64,000 nucleotides of DNA from Microplitis mediator. Its lineage: Eukaryota > Arthropoda > Insecta > Hymenoptera > Braconidae. Below, piece by piece: positions 36,216 to 49,294 of the stretch. How positions within the stretch are numbered: position 1 is the first letter of the stretch; each line of letters opens with the position of its first letter. Location: assembly GCF_029852145.1 (NCBI RefSeq), contig NC_079977.1:10164640-10228639 (forward strand), read 5' to 3'. Below the pieces are notes generated by a model, which was given only the letters and a program-made list of their open reading frames with translations, was not told the origin of the DNA and did no database searches. A program made the position numbers and the translations under genes.

Positions 36216-36346
36216 CCCTGATTAAAAGAAACGATTCAAAACGATTTGCAATGTTAAATGCCCATAAGAAGGGCGATTCAAAAGCATTAAAAAGTATTTA
36301 AAATGTTATTTTTCTAATCGTTTTAAATCATTTATTTTAATAAGGG
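36216..36346. mobile_element. Small MITE, about 131 bp, copy 1
   Basis: Starts CCCTGATTAAAAGAAACGAT and ends with a near-inverse (ATCGTTTTAAATCATT...AATAAGGG). It lies in the arm of element A. Copy 2 is at 49447-49575. Small size and inverted ends define a MITE; family unknown. Confidence 0.75.
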
Positions 36347-36698
36347 GTGGTTCAATTCTTAGCTTAAATGTTTTTAAACAATATTAAAAATTAAAAACAT
36401 GTTCTTTTCCGTAATTTATTTTATTTTTTATCAGAATCGATTGCCTACTTATTTTAATTTCTTAAAATTATAAATAAAAAAATATTAATATATTTTCATG
36501 GCAACTATTTATTTATTTATTTACAAAACTTTCTGATATATAGCTGACCATCAACTGGAATAAAAATAATGATAACAATAATTATAATGGTAAAAATAAT
36601 AATAATATAAGTATTAGTAATAATGGTAAATAGAATAAATAATAATATTAATTATAAAATCATAATTAAAACGAAATCTACATTAATAAAAGTAAATT

Positions 36699-36830
36699 TT
36701 AAATGTCGTCATCAGATGAATCAGAAAATTCATCATCGTCTACGGGAACATCTAAGAATTCTTCAACATCCTCTTCGTCGTTTACATCTTTCTCAAATTC
36801 TATGCTACCATTAAATAAATTATTTTCAGC
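36699..36830 (-). pseudogene. Possible last exon of a lost gene, acidic tail
   Basis: On -, a frame from a possible AG acceptor near 36830 to the TAA at 36699-36701 encodes ENNLFNGSIEFEKDV and then a tail rich in Asp/Glu (about 18 acidic residues in the last 40), ending SDSSDDDI. It lies in the only interior sequence of element A left outside B, so it may be the last exon of that element's own gene. No upstream exon is found. Confidence 0.35.
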
Positions 36831-37045
36831 GTACGCACAAACGTCCTTTCATGCCAAATTATATTACATTAATAGTTTTGTTGGAATAAAAAATTTTATG
36901 GAAATATTTTTAATTTTGTTCTAAAGTATTAAATGTATATGGGTCATCCCACCAAATAAAATTATTTTTACGGGGCGACCCTCGTCGATTTGGTTCAAAC
37001 TTTGTGGAGTCGTAATATATATTAAAAAAAAAAATTCTCTGAAAA

Positions 37046-39380
37046 GGGCATAGCCGGAATAATATAGGAATTCTGCCCCCATGGCTTTTTTGACTCAAAC
37101 TTAGGGGGTCGATTTGGTGTCGAATGAAAATAATTCACCTCAATTTTTAGCTCTTCAACTCAAACGGTATTCGAGAATTTCAAAAAGACCTGTTTTTTCG
37201 AAATTATTTTTATTTTTATAGTAAAATTCGGAATTAATCAATGATGATTTTTTTCCTAATTCTTACGAGTCCAAAACATGAAAAAATCATATGATCGTGA
37301 TTCTTAAACGGAAAGCCGATTTTTAACGGAGAAAAGAAAATTATAATCTTTTTTTTTTTTAGCCTTTTTGAAAGATGTCACTCACCAAAATTCGTCAGAA
37401 AAAGTCTTTCATACTCCTCTATACTCAGGAATTTTTTTGAATTTTTTGAATTGGTGAAACAATTCAAAAAAAATTTTGAACTCATTTTTTTCTTAAAATC
37501 TTGCGTTTTAACAAACTTATATTTGTTTTTAGTACAAATAAATACGTAGGAAATTTTTTTTTACCAAAAATATATCTTAGCAAAAGATAAACATAAAAAA
37601 TCAGTAGCCTACAGTCATTATAAGGGTTATTAATGATTCAAAAGACACTTAAAGGTAATACTTATTAGGGTGTCCCAAAAAAAAACAAATATATTTTTTT
37701 TCAACGTCTTATGAGCTCAAAAGTTACTTTATATGATATAAAAAATCCTCACCGAATTTCAACCAAATATCTTTACAATTGAGCTATCAAGAGGGAGTTC
37801 CCTTTTCCCATTTAAAATACAAGCGGAAATTTTTCATTTTAGTTTTTTGTTATTAAGACTATGAAAAAATTTTTTTTTTTTTAATTTCGCCTAGTTTAAT
37901 TTTGTAGGAAATTAAATCCTCTACAAAAAAGTGTTCAAGCATTATATACGTCAAACGAACTGGGACAAAGTCACTGGGTTTCAAAGATCAACAAAAATGT
38001 AGTTTCCTCAATGTTAATTTTTTAAAAATTATGTTTCATTTTTATTCCATCAAAAAATTTTTTTTTTCGAATTTTGAGAAGCACATTCTTGTAGAAAATT
38101 TAGTCTCGTACAAAAAGTATCTGATATTATATATACGTCAAAAGAATGAGTAAAAAGTTACAGGGCTTGAAATGTCAACGAAAAGTTAAGTTTAAAAAAT
38201 ATTAAATTTTTGAACTTAACTGTAAACGAAAAAGTGAACTTCATTTTTCGTTGACATTTAAAGACCTGTAACTTTTTTCTTATCCACTCGACGTATATAA
38301 GATGTTAAATATTTTTTGTAGGAAATTAAATTTCCTACAAGAATGTGCTTCTCAAAATGTGAAAAAAAAAAATTTGATAGAACAAAAATGAAAAATAATA
38401 AAAAATAATTTAACATTGAGGAAACTACATTTTTGTTGATCTTTGAAACCCAGTGACTTTGTCCCAGTTCGTTTGACGTATATAATGCTTGAACACTTTT
38501 TTGTAGAGGATTTAATTTCCTACAAAATTAAACTAGGCGAAATTAAAAAAAAAAAATTTTTTTCATAGTCTTAATAACAAAAAACTAAAATGAAAAATTT
38601 CCGCTTGTATTTTAAATGGGAAAAGGGAACTCCCTTTTGATAGCTCAATTGTAAAGATATCTGGTTGAAATTCGGTGAGGATTTTTTTTATCATATAAAG
38701 TAACTTTTGAGCTCATAAGACGTTGAAAAAAAATATATTTGTTTTTTTTTGGGACACCCTAATAAGTATTACCTTTAAGTGTCTTTTGAATCATTAATAA
38801 CCCTTATAATGACTGTAGGCTACTGATTTTTTATGTTTATCTTTTGCAAAGATATATTTTTGGTAAAAAAAAATTTCCTACGTATTTATTTGTACTAAAA
38901 ACAAATATAAGTTTGTTAAAACGCAAGATTTTAAGAAAAAAATGAGTTTAAAATTTTTTTTGAATTGTTCCACCAATTCAAAAAATTCAAAAAAATTCCT
39001 GAGTATAGAGGAGTATGAAAGACTTTTTCTGACGAATTTTGGTGAGTGACATCTTTCAAAAAGGCTAAAAAAAAAAAAGATTATAATTTTCTTTTCTCTG
39101 TTAAAAATCGGCTTTCCGTTTAAGAATCACGATCATATGATTTTTTCATGTTTTGGACTCGTAAGAATTAGGAAAAAAATCATCATTGATTAATTCCGAA
39201 TTTTACTATAAAAATAAAAATAATTTCGAAAAAACAGGTTTTTTGAAATTCTCGAATACCGTTTGAGTTAAAGAGCTAAAAATTGAGGTGAATTATTTTC
39301 ATTCGACACCAAATCGACCCCCTAAGTTTGAGTCAAAAAAGCCATGGGGGCAGAATTCCTATACTAATCCGGCTATACCC
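37046..39380. mobile_element. Spy-like 2.3-kb palindrome inserted in the left end of B
   Basis: Begins GGGCATAGCCGGA and ends with a near-inverse (TCCGGCTATACCC). The two halves (~37046-38200 and ~38225-39380) are near-perfect inverse copies. The left flank ends GAAAA and the right begins TTTGAGCC; the uninterrupted copy of the same B terminus on the right side reads CTCTGAAAATTTAAGCC. So the element lies exactly between AAA and TTT with no duplication, as in Spy. A second, concentric pair of GGGTGTCCC / GGGACACCC marks at about 37671 and 38753 suggests another element at its centre. No protein. Confidence 0.8.
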
Positions 39381-39725
39381 TTTGAGCCTTTTATATGCAG
39401 TTGTTTCAAAGTTATGATTTTTTGGATTTTTTAAAAATTTTTGTTTTCAACTTTTTCATTAATTTTTCTGAAGGAAAAATTTTTTTTTAAAAAATCAGCA
39501 CATAACAGTTTTTCGTAGTAAAAATTCTCAGCTTTCCAATAAGAATATTCATTTTTTATTTTATGTTACAGAATACTTTTTAAAATTCGATTAAAGACGA
39601 AAAAACGATTTTTATGACTGTGCGGCGCTTGATACATCTAATTTGATATTTTTTTCTGAAAGCTGAGATTTTTTCCCACGTAATTTTCACGATGTGCATA
39701 TTTTTTGTTTGAACAAAATCAATAA

Positions 39726-40192
39726 CTATTTGAATGCAAGTCATTAATTTTATAGTTTTAACAAACTGTAATAGTTCATTGTGTGGCAAGAGATGAAACA
39801 AAACGATGTCAGACGAAAGTAAAGTAGGCTACCCGAGCCGTAGGCAAAAGCTGACAGTAATTGCAATCTGAAGTCGTGTTTCATCTAGTGTTACACACTA
39901 TTTTTTCATGATTACCTGCATTGAAAATTATTATCAGTGTCAGCAGCCAGTTAGAATCAAGTTATATTAAGACCAATGGTGTGATCAACCATTAGTGTAC
40001 GCCTAACTTATGATTTGCAATTTATAACTAAACAGAAACCATAAATACTATTTATTATGTACACAAATTTTTATAAAACTCGATTACAAAGTCAGAACTG
40101 TCATTAACGCAGATGACATCAATAGTTTGAAATCACTATTGAACAAAACTCAAGAATCAAAGTTCAAATTACTGATTCCTAGACTTGAACCA
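39726..40192. other. Interior of B, left of C
   Basis: No gene recognised. The matching right-hand piece is 49295-49779. Confidence 0.5.
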
Positions 40193-40979
40193 CACGGAAA
40201 AAAAAGATTTATACTAAATAAAGATTAACTTCTAGTTAATAAACAGATGTTCAGTAACTTATAGCATTTCAAATAGCAATTTCGTTGTTTTAACATGTAA
40301 TTAATAGTAATTATCAGATGAATGCTACAACTTACAGTTTGTTTGCAAAAAATTACTATTTCAAACGATAAAAACTACAATGTGCACGTTAAAAAAATGT
40401 AACTATAATAATTATAAGGCAAAATTGTAATATTTATAGTTTGGTAACTTAAATATTTAAGTTTCAAGTAGTGAAAACCTTAAACAACCAATAAAGATAT
40501 ATAATATGAGAATTGTATTTTTTTATGTTATTCAGATAATGAACATCAACAGAAGTAGTTCTTACATTTTATGATTAGCCAACATTAAAAATTAATAATT
40601 TGAACGTAAATGAATAAATTTCAATGGGTATTTATTACAGGAGCTAAATTTGAATATTATCACACCGCCGTGTAAAAATGTATTATTCCGAACTGTACAT
40701 TTTATAAACCAAGCTAAGATATCTTTATACTTATTATGCTTCTTAAATTTGTGAAAAGTAAACTTCGACCTCAGCAATTTTTATTGTTTGAGAGTTTAGA
40801 TTTTAACGTTTGAACGTAAACCTTATCCCCTCTTTCACAAAAATCGGCTGCGCAACCCTGTGTATTTTGTCGACACGCATTAGTTTGCAATTACGGCGAG
40901 AGACAAGACGTCTTGATTCAAGTCATTTTTGGTTATATTTATAAAAAGATTTGTATTCCACAAAGGATCAGCGATACAG

Positions 40980-41084
40980 GTAAGTTTCGAATTCCATTAA
41001 TATAATAATTAATATAACAATACTTTTATTTAATATAATACTTACTACACGATTATACACACATGCATAAATTTATAGATATGG

Positions 41085-41137
<53 letters not shown>

Positions 41138-41311
41138 CTCCTGAGTTTCAGAGTTTTTGTTTCTTTATACATAGTCTTTACGTACTATATATGTATAAGA
41201 GAAATATACTAAGGAGGATATACATACATACTCTCTTCTTTTGTCTTTTCAAACAGTTACTGGTTCTTTGGATGGCTACGAGCTACATTTTTTTTTGTTC
41301 ATTTTTAGTAA

Positions 41312-41363
<52 letters not shown>

Positions 41364-44291
41364 CTATATTTTTTTTTCTTAAATTTATTAGATTTATTAG
41401 CGAAATAAACTTATTTAATTTTTTTGCTGATCAGTAATAATTATAAAAATAATTATAAATTAAGCGATTTGTCGAAAGAAAAAAAAATGGATTTTAGTTG
41501 TATCAAGCAATTTATTTGTCAATTTTTTACTTAAAATCAGGGTTGAAATTTATTTTCAATAAAACATCGCGCTTTTAATTTAAAAATACATTCATTGAAA
41601 CGATTTTAATTATCTATTATTTTAAATGTTGATATTTATTTTTTTTTTTTAATTTAAATTTATTTAAAAAATTTATTAAAAAAACTTTTTTAGTTATTGC
41701 TATTTAAAAAATTAAACAACGAAAATTATTTTAGTTTCAAATATTCTGACAAATGCCTTCATTAAACTTTTTCCATTATCTATTTTTTAGAAAACTTACA
41801 ATCAAAAATGAATAATGGTTGTAATTTTCTTCTTTAGTTCTATGAAAAATAGTTCCTTTCAATAATTATTATTCAATAATTTGTAGCCAATTTAGTAATT
41901 GAACAAAAAAATGTTTCGAAAAAATAAAAAAAAATTTTAGCAGCCCTCATCTTAATCTATTATTTTCTCATTGTAAACTATTTATTATTTCCACAGTTTT
42001 GAAAAAAAGTGATGGAAGATTTAGATTTAAATTTTAATAATTCAAACATGAATATAACTCAGGTATTTGACGGGACGACCTTTACGACAGATGAGAGTAA
42101 TGTAGGTTTTATAATTTTACTTTGTCGTTTATTCATTGTTTTTTATTTTTTTTTTTTTTTTACGTTTCTATAAAAGATATATTTGTATCTGAATATTTAC
42201 ACACATCTACACTGATTATTACGACAATTCAAAAAATTTCTATACTTAAATGTTTAAATTCCTAGATTGCTCACAAACAGTATCATCAACTGGAATCAAC
42301 AGTTAATTCCAATAACATTAATTTACTATTACCATCTTCTTCCTCTTCAAATAGTATTTTTCATAATCATAATACAGACCAGCACCATTTTCGAAGAACT
42401 GAAGTAGTTAACACTGGCGTTTCATCTAATAATAAATTATTAGAACAAGGACTTAATGAAGTAGGCAAACTGCTTTTAGCCAATAATGTATAAACCGAAT
42501 TTTTTTTTCTAATCTTGCTTATTTTATTTTAGACTAATGTTCTTCTTTCTATTCCTGAGGTACATTCTGTTTCAAACGATTATTTTGATTTAATGAATTA
42601 TTACAATAATATAGGCCAAGATTCAAACCAGGTACAAATATTTTTATCTTCAATATATTTCACTTTCCTTTGATTTACAGTCCAAAAATTATTTGTATTT
42701 TATAGGAGCCACCACTTTTAACTACGCTTCGACAACATCCACATGGATTAAATGTCCTAAACTGCTATAAAATAAATAAAACTTTGACAAAAAATGCTCG
42801 TAACTTATTAGCTCGGTTGATACTGTATAAAGAGCATGAAAATAAGTTAACAATTGATTGTATTGCAGCGTCGCGATACTTGGAATTAGCGGCTGAGATT
42901 TGTAATCTTTTTAAAACAGAATTACCAAGTACGTACTATACACCCCACGCTGGTGGTGGCGGAGGATTACCTCAATGTGCACGTGGGCTGTTGCTTTCAA
43001 GCAATAATTATATGCGTAAAGAGTATTTAAAACAAACTACTTTGAAGTCATTGATTGACCATGAAACACCTGCAGGTAAAAATTTTGACTTTTCGGAAGA
43101 TTGATAATGTAATAAAAAAAAAATATATCACAATATTATTATTATTATTATTAATATTACAATTTTATCTTTATAGAAGAAATAAATAATATTCCTTCAG
43201 AAAGCCTAACATTTGTAGAGAAATATATTGAACCTTGGGAAAGTGTAGAAACCCATTGGATTCAAAGCTACGATGAAAGAAAGAGCATAGTATAAAATTT
43301 ATCGATCAGCAATTACTATGATAGGTTTCCCTGTTTGAAACAGAGTAACGGATACATTTTAGTAAGTTTATAATTTTTTCTCTTATATTCATATATTTTA
43401 AATAACAAACTTTATTTTAATAGCTTGAACATGATTTTGATTTAAAATATTCTGATCAGAAACATGCATTTTCGGAAAATTGGCCTACGGTTCGAAACCA
43501 ACTTAAATATTTATTTTCCGGACCTAGAAGGCCAAAGGAAGCAGAACTCCTAAACATAGCACTAAGATTAAATACACTTCAAGAAGGTTAGTTACAATTT
43601 ATGATTATATATAAAGTCACGAGATTAATTATTATATTGTTATTACTAATAATGTAAACTTTTGTTGAACAGATGCTTTAGACTTAGCGATATTCTTTCT
43701 TTTATCGGCTGCTTTTCCCAAGCCTAGATATGTTTCGATGAAAGATGACCAAAATACGTCTAAAAAACGGAAAAAAAATCAGAAAGATAAATCCACTGTA
43801 ACTCCTACTGGAAAAGGGTGGAATCCGACAAAACCTGAAGCACGTGGAGGATTTATTTTTCATGTCCAGGTTTGTTTAACTCCGAGTTTGCTATAAATTT
43901 CTCATTGGTATAAAATGATAAATTAATTTCTTGTTTTTGTTTATATTAGACATCCAATGACGTCCACACTAGCTTGAAACAGCTCCAAAATACGCTAGAA
44001 ACGTATAAACTTCCGCTTCAACCAAGGCCCATTGTTGTTGGGCCCATTGACAACATCGTTTCATATCATATTTTTATTAATGAAGTGCAATATGATTTTG
44101 AAACGAGTGCCCGTGCTATTGAAGTAGCATTCAAAACCTATTATTCATTAAATGCGCACTACCCTCTTGGAGCAAAGGCTCCTTGGCTATTTATTGAGAG
44201 AGCGGTGTTTAAACTAAATGCAAAACACGAACATCCAGTTCCTGTCTCAGTCACATCTTTCATTGGTGACCTGAATATCAACTTTAACTAA
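40980..44291 (+). CDS. Accessory gene of transposon C: eight coding exons, one in-frame stop
   Basis: The transcript starts with a noncoding exon ending CAG|GTAAGT at 40979, then an intron to 41996. Coding exons: 42012-42101 (exon from 41997), 42266-42487, 42533-42631, 42706-43075, 43177-43361, 43424-43586, 43673-43869, 43950-44291. Every intron is GT-AG and every phase matches, giving about 555 codons. The only lesion is TAA at 43293-43295 in exon 5. Residues 1-~137 are Asn/Ser rich. Exon 4 encodes a helical region (NARNLLARLILYKEHENK) with a HAGGGGGLP loop. Exon 7 ends in a Lys-rich KKRKKNQKDK stretch that could be a nuclear signal. No catalytic motif recognised. From memory similar proteins accompany this transposase type in insects; function unknown. 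Probably newly inactivated. Confidence 0.75.
41089..41361. repeat. Two (TA)n microsatellites in the first intron
   Basis: Runs at 41089-41135 and 41312-41361 in the 5' intron of the accessory gene. Confidence 0.9.
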
Positions 44292-44375
44292 AAGATTTTA
44301 TGGTATTTTTACATATCTACGTATTTTAAGTTATAGGGATAGTTTTACTCATAGTTTTATGAGTATTTTTTTAAA

Positions 44376-47300
44376 ATGTCGTTTGTGTGTACATGTTCAA
44401 AAATATTTGCTTACTAGTCCAGTCGAGTTAGGTCCAAAAAGTAACTCTTGCTGGTGATAATTCCTGGCCGACTAATTTTTTCACAGAATGATTCAGAATA
44501 TGCTAAAACTACGACAACCGAAAAAATCTACACAAAAAGTGCGTCGCAAATATGTTTTTTTATAACAAAATGGTCAAAATTCCGGTTTAACGCAAATATC
44601 TAACAAACTATAGCACATGGATAAAAAAACCCTTTATAAAACTTGAAGAAAAAAAAATAATGAATAAAATGAGCCCTCATTTAAGTTCCTACGAGCTGGA
44701 ATTTGTAAATTATTTAAATGTTAATTAATTTTCTCGTCAACTCGATGTTATTTTTTATCCATCAGCTGTCCCGACGCCGAAACTTCCCGAAGTGTGACGA
44801 TGTATGACGAAGCTGCTCGCGCGCTCGTTCGGGACATTTAAAATTTGAAAAATTACTTTTTATTTTCAAGCTGAAAGTCATTAATATTTTATTTAACGAA
44901 AAAATTAAATATTAATTAAATTTTTATTCCTATTAAAAATAATTAAATGGTTTAATTCTTAGCTTTAATGTTTTCAAACAATATTAAAAATTTAAAATAT
45001 GTTCTTTTCCGTAATTTATTTTATTTTCTGTTACAATCGATTGCCTAATTTTTCAAATTTCTTAAAATTATAAATAAAAAAATTTTAATATATTTTCATT
45101 GCAAGTATTTACTTATTTTTTTACAAAACTCTCTTATATATAGCTCTTATATATAGCTGACCATCAACTGGAATGAAAATAATAAAAAATTTGAAAAATT
45201 AGGCAATCGATTGTAACAAAAAATAAAATAAATTACGGAAAAGAACATATTTTAAATTTTTACTATTGTTTGAAAACGTTAAAGCTAAGAATTAAACCAT
45301 TTAATTATTTTTAATAGGAATAAAAATTTAATTAATATTTAATTTTTTCGTTAAATAAAATATTAATGACTTTCAGCTTGAAAATAAAAAGTAATTTTTC
45401 AAATTTTAAATGTCCCGAACGAGCGCGCGAGCAGCTTCGTCATACATCGTCACACTTCGGGAAGTTTCGGCGTCGGGACAGCTGATGGATAAAAAATAAC
45501 ATCGAGTTGACGAGAAAATTAATTAACATTTAAATAATTTACAAATTCCAGCTCGTAGGCACTTAAATGAGGGCTCATTTTATTCATTATTTTTTTTTCT
45601 TCAAGTTTTATAAAGGGTTTTTTTATCCATGTGCTATAGTTTGTTAGATATTTGCGTTAAACCGGAATTTTGACCATTTTGTTATAAAAAAACATATTTG
45701 CGACGCACTTTTTGTGTAGATTTTTTCGGTTGTCGTAGTTTTAGCATATTCTGAATCATTCTGTGAAAAAATTAGTCGGCCAGGAATTATCACCAGCACA
45801 AATCCTTAACTCGACTGGACTATACAATGTTGCTCTCAATGACCATCTACTTTATGAACATAAAAATGATCTTTCAATGCAATATTTTCAATGTCTTGGC
45901 ACTTGTACTCGCAAATACGATTGTGTTAAGAGTTTTAAGAAACATTTGAAAAAATGGCATTCTTATGAAGCTAATAATAATAAAAAATTGAGTAACCATG
46001 AGGATGAATTTCAAAAAATTGATAATAGAGATGAATTGAACGTAAATACGATTGGTATTGAAAGCAACATTGATGACAATGAAAGTCAAAGTATTTTAAA
46101 TTCTTTTTGTAATACTAATACTTCAGATTTACGCTATTTTGATAAGTCAACTTATATTAATTATATTAATAAAAACTATCAGCTGTGTAAAAGCTTAGAT
46201 GAATTAAATTCTTAACTACCTTTAACGGAATTTAATATAAAACAGTGTGCTTATAACTTAACTTCTAAGTGGTATTCTGAAAAAGACCTTCTACGAAATA
46301 AAGTTCAATCTAACATATCAGACGTAAATAATTTTTACCAAAATGTATTAAATTCTATAGTTGATACAACTACTAGTATATTAAGTGAAAATAACGTTTC
46401 TGATAGTGTAGTTTTAGCTGTAGTAGATGCATTTTCAAAAATACAAAAACTTTTTGATGATCTTGAGTCTGAGCACAAGAGATTTAAAGAATTTGAAAAG
46501 AACGGTACTCTAATCCTACCAGAACGTGTTCTGCTTGGCACAATTCCTGGGACTAAAACAGAAAACGGAGCCACTAAAATTAGTGGACAGGAAGTATTTG
46601 CGCAATTTATTCCAATGCGGAAAATTTTGAAATCATTTTTCGAACTACCCACTGTTTTAGAGAGAACTATTAATTATATGGAGTATGTAAGATCGTTTAC
46701 TGACAGTATATTTAATTACGTTCAAGGTTCTTTATGGTCGAAAGTACTTTCAAAGTATTATTATAATGATATCGTCCTTCCACTTTTTCTTTACTTTGAT
46801 GATTTTGAATCTAATAATTGTTTGGGGAGCCATGCTGGTTATGGTGGAAAAATTGGTGCCTTATATGTTTTCCTTCCTTGTCTACCTCCAGAATTATATA
46901 GTAAACTGGATAATATATTTTTATTTCAATACTTTAATACACTACATAGACAAATATTCGGGAATCAGAGAACATTCCAAAGAGTAATTGACGAATTAAA
47001 TTATTTAGCTATTACCGGAGTTGACGTTGAAACTAGTACCGGAAAGAAACGTATTTTTTTTTGTTCTGAGCTTAGTTTTAGGTGATAATTTAGGTTTAAA
47101 TTCGGTCCTTGGCTACACAGAATCTTTCAATAGTTTTTATTGGTGCAGATGTTGTACTATGCATAAAAAAAGTGCTTGGACAGCTACTTCGGAATCTCCG
47201 GATTTAATTCGAACTAAAGAAAGTTATGATTGAATAATTAAATTACTTAATGTTCCTGACAACGAAAATTATGGCATAAAAGAAGTATGTGTTTGGAATA

Positions 47301-48373
47301 GTGTTGCAAATTTTCATGTGGCTGTAAATTTTAGCGTCGATGCGATGCACGACTTACTTGAAGGTGTGTGCAAAATTGAACTCGTAGAAATTTTGTACCA
47401 TTACATTTATGTAGAAAAGATAATAGATGATGAAGTTTTGAATAATCGAATCGATTCTTTTTCATTTAATCGCAGTGAACGTAAAAATAAACCACCCGAA
47501 ATAATTCCAAGCAATATAAAAAAATTAATGCTAAAATTATCTGCTTCTGAAACTTTATGCTTGATGAGGCATTTTGGTTTACTTCTCGGTGACTTAATTC
47601 CTGAAGGTGATGAGGTCTGGGAAATTTACACCTCTCTCAATGAGATATTAAATATAATTTTAGCTAAAGTTTTTCATACTAAATGTCCGGATTTACTACG
47701 TGTCCTTCTTGCGGATCATCTAGATCTTTACCAGAGAATTTTAAAGAAAAAATTAAAGCCAAAACACCACCTGTTACTCCATTATCCGCGAACTATGGAA
47801 TTAGCTGGCCCGGCTGTTCATTTCTGTTCGATGAGAGGAGAAAGTTGCCACAAAAATTCGAAACTCATTGGCCACGCAACTACTTCGAGAAAAAACTTTT
47901 GTTATACGTTAGCGATAAAAAATCAGTTAAGATTCCACCACAAATTATGTACAAAAGCCGTTTCAAAATGTACACCTGACCCTGGTCCTATTCACCAAAA
48001 TATGATTAATAATTTAAATGACTTTGACAAGTTTGTAAAATTATTACCTCCTGAAGTAGATTGTGAAAAACTTGTATCCCTACAATCGGTTTGTTGTTTT
48101 GGCGAGAAAGTATATCCGAGTGAAATCATTATGATTATTACAAAATTCGGTCCGTCATTTTCAAAAATAAAATATATTTTGTTTGATGATAATAAAAAAA
48201 TTTATTTTATTTCATATCAATTAAATTGCCACTATTACGATTCGCATTTTCAAGCATATTTTGTAGATCCTGGTATTGGAATTATTATTTGCCACGCACT
48301 GGATGAAATTGATGGCATTTCGTATATGTTTAAACAATGTAATGGAAAATATTATATTGTTAATTATTGGTAA
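44376..48373 (+). pseudogene. Transposase-like gene of transposon C, interrupted by T1
   Basis: ATG at 44376 opens a frame (MSFVCTCSKIFA) that reaches the TAC codon at 44412-44414. T1 follows, and the same frame resumes at the duplicated TAC at 45823. A C2H2-type finger pattern (CTRKYDCVKSFKKHLKKWH) is at 45906-45960. The central part has YFDDFESNN, GSHAGYGGKIGALY and LGDNLGLNSVLG. The C-terminal part has VDAMHDLLEGV, LLLHYPRTMELAGP and SMRGESCHK, a pattern I associate with CACTA-like transposases of animals; the catalytic acids are not proven. Lesions besides T1: TAA 46213-46215, a frameshift in the T-run at 47053-47062, TGA 47231-47233. No introns. The length without T1 is about 860 codons. 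Confidence 0.8.
44415..45822. mobile_element. Foldback element T1, 1408 bp
   Basis: Starts TAGTCCAGTCGAGTTAGG and ends CTTAACTCGACTGGACTA, flanked by TAC on both sides (44412-44414, 45823-45825). Arms are about 640 bp with a loop of about 130 bp. It encodes nothing. It belongs to the same family as the arms of element A and as T2. The 3-bp duplication does not fix a superfamily. Confidence 0.92.
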
Positions 48374-48599
48374 AAAAGGTCGTTGAGAATCTCATTTAAT
48401 TAAGCTCACGTTATTTTACTTATTTCATTGCATAAATTGTTTGTAGTGTATAAGTTTTATTATAATTTAATTTTTTCGATTAAGAACATTGTTTTTATTT
48501 GTATTTAACTAAACATGTAATAGTTTTTATTGTTATTTAAATAAAAAATAAAAAAAATATCATTCGTACGTTAATTATTTATCAACCCAATAGACAACT

Positions 48600-49294
48600 T
48601 ACTTTTTACTAATCACATTTGTTAAATTTATAATAATATATTTTATTTTATGTCAAACATATTATTAAAAAATAACTGGTAAGAATTAAAAAAGTTTAGA
48701 ACTAAACAATAATTATTAAAGTTCTACGTAGTAAAGATTTAAATAGTATAGGATTGATTCTTACCATTTCAAACAATAAAATTTAACGCTTGAGACTGAA
48801 TTTTTATTATAGTTACGTTATGAAATATACTGTAATGTATAAGAAATTATACATATCTCATATGAAGATTTTTACCATTTGAAACAATAATATGTTACGT
48901 TTGAGGTTGAGTTTTTACTATATTCATTTAAATAAATAACTAGCTTCCTTATGAAATTATATAAATCTAGGTGGCGATTTTTATTATTTGAAATAATAAA
49001 ATTTTAAGTTTGAGGTTGAGTTTTTACTATAGTGACTTTAACAAGTTACTGATTCTCATATGAAATTATATACATGTAGATGGTGATTTTTACTATTTGA
49101 AACTTTAAAAACTTCATCTTTTATCTATATTTTTTATCTTGTAACATAAGTATATTTTAGAAAATCACTTATAAATTTTTTACTTGATACTTAGTAATAA
49201 TCAATAAAATCCGACCCGGGCGCCGCATTACTATTTGAAACAATAAAAAGTAGTGAGAATCTGAGTACAATTTAACATTTTTTTTTTTTCCGTG
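48600..49294. repeat. Subterminal repeats at the right end of C
   Basis: The motif TTACYATTTGAAACAATAA (with variants) recurs at about 48764, 48877, 48980, 49087 and 49230, about 110 bp apart, most copies followed by a TTTGAGGTTGAGTTTTTACT segment. Inverted traces occur near 40350-40380. These would be transposase binding sites in a CACTA-type element (inference). Confidence 0.75.

Larger units (their letters stand above)
40193..49294 (+). mobile_element. CACTA-like transposon C with two genes, 9.1 kb
   Basis: Ends CACGGAAAAAAAA and the inverse (TTTTTTTTTCCGTG). Both outer flanks are CA (40191-40192 and 49295-49296), fitting a 2-bp duplication. Subterminal repeats lie at the right (48600-49290), with weaker ones at the left (40200-40560). 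It encodes an accessory gene (40979-44291) and a transposase-like gene (44376-48373) in the same direction. CAC ends, short duplication, subterminal repeats and a second gene are CACTA/EnSpm features; the superfamily is inferred. T1 inserted later within the transposase. Confidence 0.72.

Noticed and set aside
43290..43324. A 35-nt intron removing the stop in exon 5
   Set aside because: Below usual insect intron size, and the downstream frame is already continuous without splicing.
45763..45822. First 20 residues of a frame leading into the transposase
   Set aside because: They are encoded by the right end of T1; the same text occurs at the end of T2 and has no link to the transposase.
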